Assembly: GCA_023362775.1 (NCBI GenBank)
Contig: JALMGJ010000011.1
Coordinates: 16,790,001 to 16,854,000, forward strand
Origin: Charina bottae
Taxonomy: Eukaryota; Chordata; Lepidosauria; Squamata; Charinaidae
DNA length: 64,000 bases
Direction of reading: 5' to 3'
Below, piece after piece: positions 21,236 to 34,200 of this stretch. A program made the translations under genes and the position numbers. The stretch's first letter is position 1, and each line of letters opens with the position of its first letter. The notes under the pieces were generated by a model, which had not been told where the DNA came from, made no database searches, and saw nothing but the letters and a program-made list of their open reading frames with translations.

Positions 21236-22321
21236 TTGACTTTGTTATCAAAAGTAAGTTGGATAGACTTACTTTCGGTTTTAACTCTGGGCAGAGAGCT
21301 AATGCCTAGAGGGAAGAATTTAACTCAGCAGACTCTTCCAGCTTGGAACAGGGTTAAAAATAAAAATAAACCCTCGGACAGGAGTTTAGAACATTTGGAA
21401 AGAGCTGAAACTGATGAAGTAATTATGTCTGATAAAAAAGATTTAGAAAGGTCTAAAATGAGGCGGAATTCGGAGGTGGAAGTAATGAGTAATGGAGCAG
21501 CTAATTATCGTATACAGGAGGCAGCTGCTGTCGTCAGGCAGAAAGAGAAGGGAGAGAAAGAAAAGAAAATGGCTGTGGATCTGGAGGAGATGATGACAAG
21601 ATTTGCAGAAATGATGCAGAAAAATAATGAGACTCTCAGAGCTCAGATAGTGGACGAGATATTAAGAGGAGTAAATAAAACACTCTTAGGAATTAAGCAG
21701 GAAATTAAAGTTGTAAGTAAGAGAGTGGAGGAATTGGAGAAAACAGTAACATATAATCAGAAGAAGATGGTGGAATATAACATTAAGTTTGAGCAATGGG
21801 AGTTGAAGATGATTGATATTCAAGATCGAGAACGCAGATCTAATGTACGCATTCGTGGGCTCCCAGAGCAGTCTGGGGAAAATCCAAAGAATTTGAGAGA
21901 AAAAGTGATGGAGTGGTTGAAAAATGTGGCAAAAGATGTTAACTGGGAAAATGCAGATTTGGAACGTATCCACAGAGCTACCTTTAGGAGAGGAGGACTG
22001 ACCCCCAGAGACATTATTATGAGATTTCAAAGTTATTATAAGAAAGAACTTTTTATGAGGGCTACTCAACAAGCCATTGGAGGACTACAATATCAGAAAG
22101 TCCCGGTTCAGGTCTTTAATGATCTCTGCCCAGAAACAATAAATTGGAGGAGGAGTGTGAAGCCTTGTATTGCTGTTCTGAAGAACAAGGGAATTGTGTA
22201 TAACTGGGGATACCCTGTATTTTTAAAGTTTCGATGGGCAGGGAAATTTCATAAAATAATATCATTGGAACAAGGGATGGAGCTGTTACACCAGCTGGAT
22301 TTAAGGAAGCAGAGAAGATGA
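21236..22321 (+). CDS. L1 ORF1 protein, intact
   Basis: Up to 361 codons. The true start may be the internal ATG at 21302 or 21425. It encodes an RNA-binding chaperone that trimerises and coats L1 RNA. A charged helical region (about residues 95-200) is the coiled coil. RRSNVRIRGLPEQ begins the RRM-like domain. ERIHRATFRRGGLTPRDIIM is the classic ORF1p junction (E-HR...PR-II), followed by the C-terminal domain. No premature stop. It would act in cytoplasmic ribonucleoprotein particles with ORF2p. Confidence 0.88.
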   Translation: MTLLSKVSWIDLLSVLTLGRELMPRGKNLTQQTLPAWNRVKNKNKPSDRSLEHLERAETDEVIMSDKKDLERSKMRRNSEVEVMSNGAANYRIQEAAAVVRQKEKGEKEKKMAVDLEEMMTRFAEMMQKNNETLRAQIVDEILRGVNKTLLGIKQEIKVVSKRVEELEKTVTYNQKKMVEYNIKFEQWELKMIDIQDRERRSNVRIRGLPEQSGENPKNLREKVMEWLKNVAKDVNWENADLERIHRATFRRGGLTPRDIIMRFQSYYKKELFMRATQQAIGGLQYQKVPVQVFNDLCPETINWRRSVKPCIAVLKNKGIVYNWGYPVFLKFRWAGKFHKIISLEQGMELLHQLDLRKQRR

Positions 22322-22660
22322 AGTGGAAGAACTAGAGGAAGAACTGGAAGTAGCAGGAGGAAACAAGATATTATTATAAAGGAGTGAAGAAAATATTGTA
22401 CCTGAGACAGGACATAAGGAAGATGGACTGGGAGATAATGATTCGGTGTTGATGCTGTTATGTGAAACCGGGGAACTGCCTTCCCCCCTCCTTGAGGAGT
22501 TCATGAGAACTATGGGAGAGGTTGATAACCTCCGGAAGAGGGGGGAAGCTCTTTTGTGTTTGTATGAGGGGGGGTGGGGGGAGGGTAAGGGATTGGGAAC
22601 TAGGGGGTTTGTTAAGGGTTTCACTTCAAAGGACCAACTAAGAAAAAATGTTCAAATTTC

Positions 22661-25600
22661 ATGGAGAATACATTAAGGTTTACAACTTTAAATGTTAAAG
22701 GGCTAGGATCAAATATTAAAAGGAAGAGGGTGGAAGCACTATTGCATAAAGACAAAGCAGACATTATATTTTTACAAGAGACACATCAGGTGAAGGAGGG
22801 GGTGAATGAACTTAAATTAAGATGGTCAGCTGTTTATGAAAAGGCATATGGGACTTCTAAAGCAAGAGGAGTGGCGATTATAATATCAAAGAAATGTGGT
22901 TTTAATGTAATAAAGACAAAAAAGGATTCTATGGGTAGATATATAATGATACAGGGGGAGTTGGGGGAAGAGGAATATACTTTGGTTAACATCTATGCCC
23001 CGAATGTGAAACAGAAACAGTTTTATGAGAAGGTGTTTAAAGATATGGAGGATTTTCAGAAGGGTTATATTGTAATGGCAGGGGATTTTAATATGGTAAT
23101 GGATAAACAGAAGGATAAATCCAATCCTTCAGTAGAGGAGTGGCATAATAATTTTACAGATTTAACTATGATAATGAATAAAAATGAGTTGAAGGATGTT
23201 TGGAGAATAACACGAGGAGAAGAAAACAAATTTACTTTTTATTCGTCGGTGTTTAAGAGTTATTCAAGAATAGATTATATTTTTGTGTCTAAAAGTTTAG
23301 TTTCTAAAATAATGAATACTGAAATAGAGGTTATTAAGGTCACGGACCATGCATTGATTAATATGGATATTAAAATTAAAAAAGATTATAAAGAAGCTAA
23401 GAGATGGAGGTTAGATACAAGGATTTTTAATTACAAGCATATTGTGGATAAAATTGGAAAGGAATGGCAGGATATATGGGATATTAATGATACAGGACAA
23501 TGTACACAAGCGGTATTATGGGATACAATGAAAGCAGTAATGAGAGGAATCTGTATCAGGGAATCAGCCACATTGAAAAGGCAGCAGGAAAAGGAGGGGA
23601 AACAATTGGAGGAAGAAATTAAAGAGTTGGAGTGGAAATATATAAAAGATAGGGATAAACAGATATATGCAAGATTACAAGCAAAGAGGAAGGAATTGGA
23701 GAATAAAGATATGGAGAAGGTGCAGAGAAATTTGATATATTTGAAAAGGGAATTTTTTGAACACAGTAATAAAAATTCTAAAATGCTGGCTAGGTCTGCA
23801 CAATCGAAAAAGGCGAGGAATTTAATTGGAGTGATTAAAGACAAAATGGGAAAAAGCTATAATTGGATGAAGGATAAAATAAGAGTCTTTCGAGACTTTT
23901 ATCAAGAACTATATTCTTCAAGGGGTAACCCCATAAGGAAGATAAGAGAATAGATAAGGAAGTATTGTAAAATAAAATTGCAGGAGGCTGACAGGGAGGT
24001 AATGGAGCAACAAGTATTAGATAAGGAAATAGAAGATGTTATTGATAAATTAAAAGGGGGGAAGTCTCCAGGAGTAGATGGATTGGGACCGGAATATTAC
24101 AAAATATTTTAAAAATTATTGGTATCTAAATTAAAGGTATTATATAACAGAATTATAGAGGGTGGTAAGATGCCACCATCATGGGAACAATCGTTAATTA
24201 TATTAATACCAAAGGCTGATAAAGATCTGACAGATCCTGGATCATACAGACCTATCTCACTAATAAATCAGGATGCTAAAATATTGACAGCAATAATGGC
24301 AAAAAGAATGAATACTTTTATATTTAAATATATTAATAAGGATCAATGTGGTTTTGTTGCGGGAAGGCAGATGTCAAATTTAACTGGACGAGTGTTGAAT
24401 ATAATAAATATAATAAATAAGAAAGGATTGAAAGCAGGTTTAATAGCCTTGGATATATTTAAAGCCTTTGATTGTGTGGAATGGCCAGCTTTAAAAATAA
24501 TAATAGAAACCTGTGGATTTGGTGAAAGATTTAAACGATTGATAGATCAATTATATCAACGAAATAATGCAATGGTTGTGGTTAATGATGGAATGACTGA
24601 TCAAATTCCACTAGCCCGAGGTACGAGGCAAGGTTGTCCTCTTTCCCCGATTTTGTTCACCTTAGTTATAGAAATCTTGGCCAGTGTCATTAGAGAAGAT
24701 GAAAGTATTAAAGGGATTGGGAATAAAAGGAAAATTAAAGTAAATATGTTTGCAGATGATACATTATTAACTATTGAAAATCCACTGGAGTCGTTGGAGG
24801 GAATAGGAGGATATTTGAAAGAATTTGGGGAAATGACAGGGTTACAAATAAATTGGTCTAAATCAGAAATGATGTTATTTAATTACAGTAAGGAGAGAGA
24901 ACGATGGTTTATGAATAATAATAAAACAAATATTAAATTAAGGAATTCAATAAAATATTTAAGAATAAATATAACAAGAGAACTGGAGAGTTTAGAAAAG
25001 GAAAATTTCCATAAATTAAAGCAAGAGATTAAAAAGAAGTTAGAGGAGTATAGGAAAATTAAATTATCGTGGTTTGGCAGAATAGCAATTATTAAAATGA
25101 AGATTTTACCTAGAATAAACTTTTTATTTAGGATGTTACCAATTATGGTATCAGAGACAGAAATGAAGAGTTGGCAAACCATGATTAACAATTATTGTAA
25201 TGGAGATAAGAAAGCAAGGGTGAATAAAAAAAGATGGTATAAACCTCAAAAAGTTGGAGGATTGGGGCTCCCGAATTTAAGATTATATTATATAGCGAAT
25301 CAAATAAGATATATTAGACATGGGATAGTAGGACAAGGAGAGCTGAATTGGTTGGAGATGGAGACTCAAGTATTGGAATGGAAATTGGAAAATGTATTTT
25401 TTAATAAACCTAGTAAGAAATGGCTGGAAGGAGTTGAGAACCCCCTTTTAAAAACTATTTTGAAGATTTGGGTAAAATATAAGGAAAAACTAATGCCAGT
25501 GGTCTCCCCTTTGACTCCAGTGGTGATGATGGAAAAATTCCCTATAAATTTAAAGAAGGAATTGGAAAAGGAATTGAGGGAGAAGAAAATATTTCAAATA

Positions 25601-26500
25601 AAGGATTGGGTGAAAGAAATGAATAGTAAAGATAGAACAAGAGAGGTATTAAGGGAAAGAAAGTTATCTTGGTTTAACTATACACAATTAGAGAAATGGA
25701 TTCGTAAATGGATAAAGGAAAATAAAGAATGTAGAGATTATACAAGATTTGAGAAAATGATTATAGAAAGAGAAGATAAAGAAGAAAATTTTGTTATAAA
25801 AGGAGAAACAAGTGAAATTTATAAGATATTATTAGAAACAGAAGATCAACAAGATTATCTTAAATCATTATGGGATCATGATTTAGTAAAACAAATAAGT
25901 AATCAGAGTTGGGAAAAAATTTGGGATATGCGTATTTTAAAAACTATGTCTATAAGGATAAAAGAAAATTATTTTAAATTGGTATGGAGATGGTACCTGA
26001 CTCCTGTAAGATTAAATCAAATAAATAAGAAATATTCAGTATTATGTTGGAGGGGGTGTCAGGAATTGGATACCTATCTCCATATGTGGTGGGGTTGTAA
26101 ACAGATACAGATATTTTGGCAGAAGATATTTAAAGAGATAAACGAGATAATTGGAATGAATATGGAAGCATGTCCGGAAATAGCATTGTTATCAATATAC
26201 AATAAGGTTACCTGTACTCAGAATACAAAAAATTTAATTACAAACTTAATGACAGCAGCAAGATTAATAATAGCAAGGAAATGGAAAGTACAAGGGGAAT
26301 ATCAAATTGAGGAATGGTACAAAGAAGTATGGGATATGGCAATCAATGATAAATTAACATCTAATATTAGAGTTAGAAGGGGATTACAGATTAGAAATAA
26401 TTTTGAAGAAATTTGGAATATATTTGTAGAATATGTATTATTAAAAGGGAAAGGATGTATACCTTCGAAAGAATTATTATCTTTTTGGAAAGAGGAATGA
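22661..26500 (+). pseudogene. L1 ORF2 (endonuclease/reverse transcriptase), two nonsense codons
   Basis: The frame starts MENTLRFTTLNVKGLGS. The APE-type endonuclease follows (FLQETHQ, VNIYAPN, GDFNMV, then TDHALI). An in-frame TAG at 23951-23953 and a TAA at 24110-24112 interrupt it just before and inside the start of the RT domain (KSPGVDGLGPEYYK). After that it is open to 26500 with FKAFDCVEW, RQGCPLSPILF, the catalytic FADD at about 24749, and a C-terminal cysteine motif (CWRGC...HMWWGC). No frameshift separates the parts. A normal protein would be about 1280 residues. Only the endonuclease part could be made from this copy. Confidence 0.9.
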
Positions 26501-26650
26501 TTAAGACAATAGTGGTCCTGGGGGTGGGGTGCACATTGTAAGGTTTTTTTGTTTTTTGTTATAATTATGATTAATAAATGTATATGTATATAAATGCAAA
26601 AAAAAAAAAACAATAAAAAAAAATACATTCATAGATAAAAAAAAAAAAAA

Positions 26651-26742
26651 GAATTAAAGAGCAGGCCAGAGAAGACAAGGAAGGCAAAGGATAGCAAGAG
26701 AAGACTCTTCTTCATTAGGAATGTGTGCGAGAGAATTGATTA
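26651..26742 (+). repeat. Right 92-bp target-site duplication of L1
   Basis: Identical to 20969-21060. Unique sequence continues with CACATAATGAGAG. Confidence 0.93.
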
Positions 26743-27378
26743 CACATAATGAGAGTCTAAAAATGTTCAATTAGTGTTTTGCATCACAAGGGCAGGATAT
26801 ATGGTGCTTTAATAATAATGGGAAGCAAGGCCACAGTAAGAACAATCCATCAGAAAGAACTCCAAAGAAAGTAACTGTGTTCATGAAATAATGTATCTTT
26901 GTCCCCTCAATAACCTTTGTTTTTGTAGTTCCAATTCATGACCTCATGAAATCTACCCTATACCGGACCTCACTAACCACCCGCACCAATCAGAAGTACC
27001 CTCAATCCAATGGCAATGGTCAATCCTACCTGTAGTCTAATTAGCATCTCCATCCTTTTCAAGATTGGTGCTCAATAACACACTCAATTAAGATTCAATT
27101 GAATCAGCTAAGTGGCCAAGATTTCCATAGAAACTATATAAAGTAACCTTATAGTTAGTTAGAAAGATAGATAGCCACACAGATAGATGAACCATTAACA
27201 TTATTTTGTTAGCAAAAAGGCACATAACTAGCATTCCATCATACTCAATTTTGCACTTAACAAATGGGCCAATCTTAACTCTGAATCTTTCAGGGATGGT
27301 ACTTTTCAGCCACAGCAGCAATCTTATTTTTTATTTTAGAGCTACCACATGCTACTTCTAGCTCCTTCTCGTGCAGTA
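26743..27378 (+). other. Spacer downstream of the minus-strand V2R
   Basis: No gene recognised. On the minus strand an AATAAA-type signal (in CTAAAATAAAAAATAAG) lies about 50 bp past the V2R stop, at about 27325-27340, and is the likely polyadenylation signal. Confidence 0.5.
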
Positions 27379-28283
27379 TCAATCATTCCTTTTCTTTACC
27401 AATTGCTCCTTCTTATTTAATTCAGGCCGCATTAGAATAATGTAGCACTTGGGAAGGAAAATACAACTCAATAGACCAAAAGCAGAGGCTAATATGGAGA
27501 AGATCTCCACGGCGACCATGGATTTTCCCTTTGTGCTCAAGTAGGTGGGGATGAAGGACAACCAAACACTGCAAAACACCAACATGCTGAAAGTGATGAA
27601 CTTGGCTTCATTGAAACTGCCAGGCAGTTTCCTGGCAAAGAAAGCCACTGTGAAGCTGACTATGGCCAGAAGACCCATGTAGCCCAGCATAACGTAGAAC
27701 ATGACATCTGAGCCTTCATGGCACTGCACTATGATTTCACCCACTTGGGAATGCTTCTCTAATTCTGGAAAGGGGGGCTTGTTCACCAACCAAACAGCAC
27801 AGATGCAAATCTGAATCAAAGAACAAGCCACAATGACCAAGATTGCTAGCCTCCTTCCCACCCACTTCCTCATCTTATTCCCTGGTTTGGTAGCCACAAA
27901 GGCCAGAACCACAGTGATCGTTTTGGCCAGTACGCAGGAAACAGCAATGGAGAAGGTGATGCCAAACACAGCCTGCCTTAAAAGGCAGGTCACCTTCCTG
28001 GGTCTTCCTATGAAGAATAACGAGCAGAGAAAACATAGGAGCAGGGAGGCGAGCAGCATACACGTGATGCTCCAGTTGTTGGCTTTGACAATGGGAGTGT
28101 TCGAGTGTAACCTGAAGATCCCCATCACGATGACTGTGGTCATGGAAAGGAAAAGAGCCACAGATGTCAGAGCTGCTCCCAAGCTATCTTCATAGGACAG
28201 GAAAGTCATTACTTTGGGAATGCATTTGTGCTGATTCATGTTAGGATACTGATCTTCTGGGCACAGCTCACATTCCTCCGCAT
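27379..28283 (-). CDS. Minus-strand V2R exon 6, 7TM domain
   Basis: Acceptor GATCTTCAG. Begins [15 protein letters not shown] and carries the 7TM domain ([45 protein letters not shown]), ending [18 protein letters not shown]. One residue longer than exon 6 of copies A and B. Confidence 0.95.
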
Positions 28284-31200
28284 CTGAAGATCACAAGCAG
28301 AAATTCAGTGTTTGCAGTTTGTAGAAATATTATCCACACCTTGTTATCTTTATACATTACCTGATGGAGGAAAACAAGTTTTGAACTCTACAATACTCAT
28401 TTTAAAAAACCTGAATCATGATGAGGATGGCCTTAGATCATCATCTTCAAGAATATAAATTATGGTAAAGCAACTAGAAGTAGAGAAGGAGAAAAGATGT
28501 TCCACTTGATCAAAACTGAACATTTCTGGGTGTTCTCCTAAGAAGCTCAGAGTTCCTTCACTTACCCTTTTGTGTTGAGATCCTCCCTGATAGGCACTGA
28601 ATACAATCATAGCAACAGATTTGTTTCCCCTGCTGAATAAGCATGCTCTGTCCAGGATGGCAGCTCTCAACACAGGTAGAATTCGGCACCATCTGTTAAT
28701 ATTTTTTTAAAAAACAGGATATAAAATGGGAATTAGTTTGTTTTCTCCTTTCCATACCAATTCTGAATTACATATGTTTGAAACAGAAAGATCTCAGAAA
28801 TTCTGTCAATGGCACAACCCTGAGGCAGGAATCAGTTTAACTAGTAGTTCCTCGAATGAGTGATACGTTAGGATAACAAGCTTAAACCGCTCATTTCAGT
28901 TACTAATGGTTAAACTTCACAGATTTCTCTTCTCTTAAGTTAAAATTCATCCAAACATTCTCCTAAAATCAACAGTCCCCAAAGAGTAAAGAACATATGG
29001 ATCTTGGAGATGTCTTCATGTAACTATTTCTCACTCATTACAAAGAAGAAATTCATTCCCGTGTGGAATTATCTAATCAGTGCTCCTCCTTTCTAATTTC
29101 TCCAAAAGGCATTCCTTTCCACCTTTTTCCCCAAAAGCCCAGAGCTTTGATGCCCCGGGCATATCAATCTTCCTTTAAATTTCAGGACCAAATCACATCT
29201 AGTTCTGAAATAAAAATATGAAAAGCAGTTTTGTCAAACTTGTGTTTTTGTTTTTTCTGATACAGTATATCTTCCAAATTCAGATGTCTCAACCAATCTC
29301 CTTGCCACTCTCCAGAGTGTGTTGGTGAAACACCACTCAGATGACACTGACATTAAATACAGGAAAATATAATAGTTCAAACCTGATGAAACTTGGGATT
29401 CCACGTAATGGCACTTGCATTAATGGTGAATTCTTTTCCAACTGGAACGTGGGAATCGATTCTTCCAACATGGACTCTCTGAAAGGATTCATTGGGGAAT
29501 GTCACCAAATTGATGAGGTCATAGCCTATTGCTAAGTCTCTGTTTCCATCAAGAAATATTTCATCTCCAATGTTATTGTTAAAGCGGACAGATCTCAAAA
29601 AAGAATGAAGCTAGATGGAAGGAGGAAAAGATGGTTACAATTCTAAATTGTAGAAAATGTCACCTGAAATGTCAGTGGTCTGACATTCAAATAGAGATTT
29701 GCCACAATACTGCAAATTTGTGCTTTCCAAGTATGCCAAGTATTGAAATGATTTATTCAAAGAGAACATGAATGTTTAGTCATAATAGCAATATATTTTA
29801 GCTGAATCTTTCCAGCTCACCATAGATTCATCCCACTTGGTCTAAACCATTTAAGATTATAGAAAGTAAACATCTTTTTCCCTAACTTTTTCTTGAGAAA
29901 ATGAAACTCTGCCTATCACTTAGTTTTCAAATTCATTCTCCAGAGAGTTGTCTCCATTTCATGAATGATGTCAAGAAACCTTTTGTCTCAAAGAAATCAT
30001 GCTATGGCCAGTTCATCTCCTTTCTACTTCAACTTAAATCACAACCCACAGCTGTTCTGGAGCACTCCAGCTGCAAGCAATGATCATACAATTTAGGACC
30101 TTTTACTACTTTCTTTTTTATATATATAAATTTTATTAAATTGTAAATATACAAAGTTAAAAGTTGAAAATGAAACAGAAATAGAAATACAAATTAAAAA
30201 GAAAAGAAAAGAAAAGTGTAGTAAAGTAAAAGAAACAAACAAACAAACAAACATAGAAATTAGATAACTTCCGATCTATCTATGGTCATAAAGATAAAAT
30301 AGATAGTTTGTTCTTACATGCTGGCTAATCATATAACATTCATATATATTTCTTGTCTGATATACATTATTTATATATGATCTAATCATCAAAACCCAAT
30401 GCAAGCTTTACTCCTCCTGCTTTTTGCAAATAGTCCATCAAAGGCTTCCACTCTTTAAGAAAATAATGGTTTGAATTTTCTTTTAATAAGCAAGTCAGTT
30501 TGTCATATTCTGCCATCTCTAATAATTTCAACATCCATTCCTGTATTGTTGGTACACTTTGATTTTTCCAATTTTGTGCATATATTTTGAGCTTGATCAA
30601 GATGATCATACAATTTAGGACCTTTTACTACTTTCTGGTGGGGGCACAATGGTTCAGCAGGTAAGACGCCAGGCTAGTCAATCAAAAGATTGCAAGTTCG
30701 GAGGTTCGAATCCCTAGCCCCACGTGACGGAGTGAGCTCCCGCACTCACCCCAGCTCTTGCCAAACTAGAAATTCAAAAGCATACAAATGCAAGCAGATG
30801 AATAGGTACCGCACATGTCATGCCAGCCACATGACCGTGGAAGCGTCTTCGGACAACGCTGGCTCTTCGGCTAACAAACGGAGAGGAGCACCGGCCCCTA
30901 GAGTCGGACACGACTGTGCAGGGGAAACCTTTACCTTTTTACTACTTTCTGAATCCCTTTCTAACCTGAATCCTCATTGTTTCTTCATCTCCTCATAGTG
31001 GAATTAAGCAATTGATTGTTTTACTTAATTCAATAAGGAAGAGATTCAGAATGGATTAAATTATCAACTGTTTCCCACTCTGCCAAATTTAACATCAATT
31101 TCACTGGCACATCTGCACTCTCACTTTCTAAATCAATTTAAGTTTTTTTTTTCAGAAATATCCCTTCTCTTTGATAATTTATCATTGGAAATCTGGCCCT

Positions 31201-34200
31201 CCCAATTTAGATAGACCTCAACATTCATCTACATATTTTAGCTGAGAAGTACAAAAACAATTTAGATAGACCTCAACATTCATCTACATATTTTAACTGA
31301 GAAGTACAAAAACTGTATCTCCTCATCAAAGAGGATAATTAATAACAAACTAAATAGGATAATTAATAACAAACTAAAAAAACCAACATTTTTTGTTTTT
31401 CATTTGTAAATTCCAAAGCTGATTTTGCTTACTAGCTTTTATCTGTTGTTGCATGATATATGATTTTTAAGTTCTATTTTGTTGTTTTTTTAATATTTTG
31501 GCATTTTAAATTAATTGACCAATTTCCTTGTGAGTACCTGCCATGGATGTACTTTTTGTAGATGCCATTGGCTTTGATTTTTCCTGCTCCTCCATTTGCT
31601 TCTCCAGGAATACAAAGCATGGAGTGAATGTGCTACAATATAAACAGCATTGTAGATGCTGTAGCTCCAACCAGACATGCCCATTTCAAAGACAGATCCA
31701 GGGAGGCTCTCCAGCTTCTCTTCCCCAGTGCAATTTTCCATTTTCCCCTCATACGAGTGGTGGGCATTGAGTGAGCAGAAGAATGTTGATGTCCAGAATT
31801 CAGAGAGGAAATAAAATGTCAACTTCAGGGGATTTATTGTCTCAAGAAAATTGTGAAATCCTGGCACTACATTTGTATGGAGTGAGAATGACAGTGTGCC
31901 ATTGAAGGATTTTTTGCTAAATCTTCTCGCAGGATTCTGAGCAGTGAAATCCCACTCACAGGTTGTGATCCACACCTTCTCAAGAGGCTTATTATGGCCG
32001 ATTTCCATCGAGTACAAAACCATTTGTAATCCTTCCAGAGACTGACCATCTCCATATACAAGGAACACATTGATTTCACTCTGGGAGATAACAGATTGAA
32101 TTTGAATAATTTGTCTCTGAAGTATCTGTCTCGATAAAAATGGCGACACTATTGGGATCAACTGTATCCAAGCTATGCAAATATTATGTTGCAAGAACTT
32201 GGGTCTCAGAGTTCGAAGAAAGCTTTCGCCACTCTCATTATCTGAAACAATGAGGCTAATCCAGTTCCATCCAAAATATCGGAGAAGTCCAACAATCCCC
32301 ACGTATTGAAGAGCTTCATTAGGGACCATGCGGTGGAAAGAAGGAAAACCAATTTTTTCTCTCAGCATGGGGTCAAAGGAGCCATAACTGGCCTGGGGGA
32401 AAACAGAACAATTTTAACTCAAGGAAATCATCATAGATGTAAAATGACAATTCAAGCAGTAGAGACATTTGCTTTTACTGTGGAGACTTCACAGTCGCTC
32501 TCCTCCTAATTCCATATATCTATTTCCAAACACTTACCTGTGGAACCTTGTAAGTACTTAAGATGTTAGCCATGTGAATTGAATTCTTGGAGGTGAGTCC
32601 CCCAATGACGGCCATGATTTTCTCTTCGGTGACACAGAGGTAATTGAGTGGATTTCCTTGTCTGAGGAAGAGAAGATCCAAAGTCGTCCAAGTGGTCCTC
32701 CAGGAATTGTAAGCATTGTCATAAATCTGGGGCCCTAATGTGGTGTTGGGTAACAGATCAGGATTCTTGTTGATCTCTTGAATGGCAAAAAGAAAAGCAA
32801 GGACGTGCTGGTAGTTTTTAGGGATCAGGCTGCAAAAATAAAAATAATTGTGTAATCTTAAAGTTTACCGAAGGATCAGGTGGCTTACAGCTGAGGTCAT
32901 CATTTGTCTTTATACATTAAATGCATGTTGTTGTCTATATGATCAGGAAATCTTTTTGAACTAATGACCAGTTATTCTCTAAAGACAAAATGAATAGAAG
33001 TTTATTCTTTCTTATTTCTCCTCATTCTCTCGGTGTCTTCTTTTGTGTGTACTTTGTCCCATTCTTTGAACTTATGGAAATCCTGTTTTCAGACAGGAGC
33101 TGGTCCTGAGTCCAATGCCCTACAGGGTTAGCAGTCAGCTTCTCCAACTAGAGAAGGAACGTTCTCCTTGATGGAGCAGATACTGGAAAAACATAGACAC
33201 ATTCAAACACGCCACCGCTCTTACCACCCTCAGTAAAAATGAGAATGCAGAACAGCTTCTCTCTTCACCTATAAACTTCCTTTCCTATATATAAAAACTA
33301 ATAACTGATCTTTTGGAAATGTCCCTAATACCAGCCTATCATTCTGTCCACACACTTTGAAAAGGGTCTTGAAAAATGTGATGCCCCTTGGACAATTAAG
33401 TCATAATATTCTTAAACCTAGTGCTCTCGGGTTGCACCAGGGATACTGTTTGAGGTCAACCTATCCCATGGACCAATAGAATTTCAAGCAAAAATTGTAA
33501 GCTTCACTGAGAAAATGATAAGTAATCCTCAGTTAATACAATGCCTTAAGATAACATGTTTATTATATTTCCTTTCACATTGGGTGTGTGCTTCTACCTC
33601 TTACAAGACAGACACTCAGGTTCCTTAGCAAATTCATCTTCACATACAGGTTCAGCTGCCAGTAGCATCCAAACATTTCACCAAAACAAATCATAAGCAG
33701 AAACCTAAAGAGATTCCTTAATAATCAGATGTGAAACAAGTTTGCTCTTGGCTGAATTGGTGCTGCTGGAGTGGTGAGGAAATAGTTGAGATATAAATAC
33801 TCAAAAACTGCACAAGTGTGGAAGAGAGAGGAAAGAGAGATGCCTGTATTTAAATACAGTGATTTATTTTCTGAAATTAAATATTAAGGGGTACACCTAA
33901 TACAATTTTTCAAGGAATAAAGATCTACTGCATCAGTGTTTTAATGGAAGATGATCATCAGGTCAAGTCCAGGATTCCAAAATAAATAAATCAATGAAGA
34001 ATTACTTACTAAGCAGTTCTAGCAAGAGAATCTGGACTTTCCACAAAGCTCTGCGGCTTGAAATTGCCAAGAATCAGGGATACAAATTCACCAATTATAA
34101 TTTCATCTGAAGGATCGGATGGATTGGAAGAACTCTGCCTCCTCCCAGGATTGTTCAGGTTCAGACGTTTGCTGGAAGAATCACTCAGCCCTCCTATGAG

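Larger units (their letters stand above)
21061..26650 (+). mobile_element. Near full-length L1 LINE
   Basis: A 5.6-kb element with a short 5' UTR (ATTA repeats, then GACGCGGAGCGTCGGGG), ORF1 at 21236-22321, an inter-ORF G-rich spacer, ORF2 at 22661-26500, and a brief 3' UTR. It ends in A-rich tails at about 26597-26650, including a second A-run after a short insert. A perfect 92-bp target duplication flanks it. It looks recent from the flanks, yet ORF2 has two stop codons, so this copy could not move itself. Confidence 0.93.

Noticed and set aside
21686..22072. Antisense frames within L1 ORF1 and ORF2
   Set aside because: Shadows of clear L1 coding sequence in an A-rich element.
30638..30730. 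tRNA gene (A and B boxes present; also near 8290, 44300 and 52870)
   Set aside because: The tRNA-like heads are parts of SINEs and do not fold as a plausible intact tRNA by eye.
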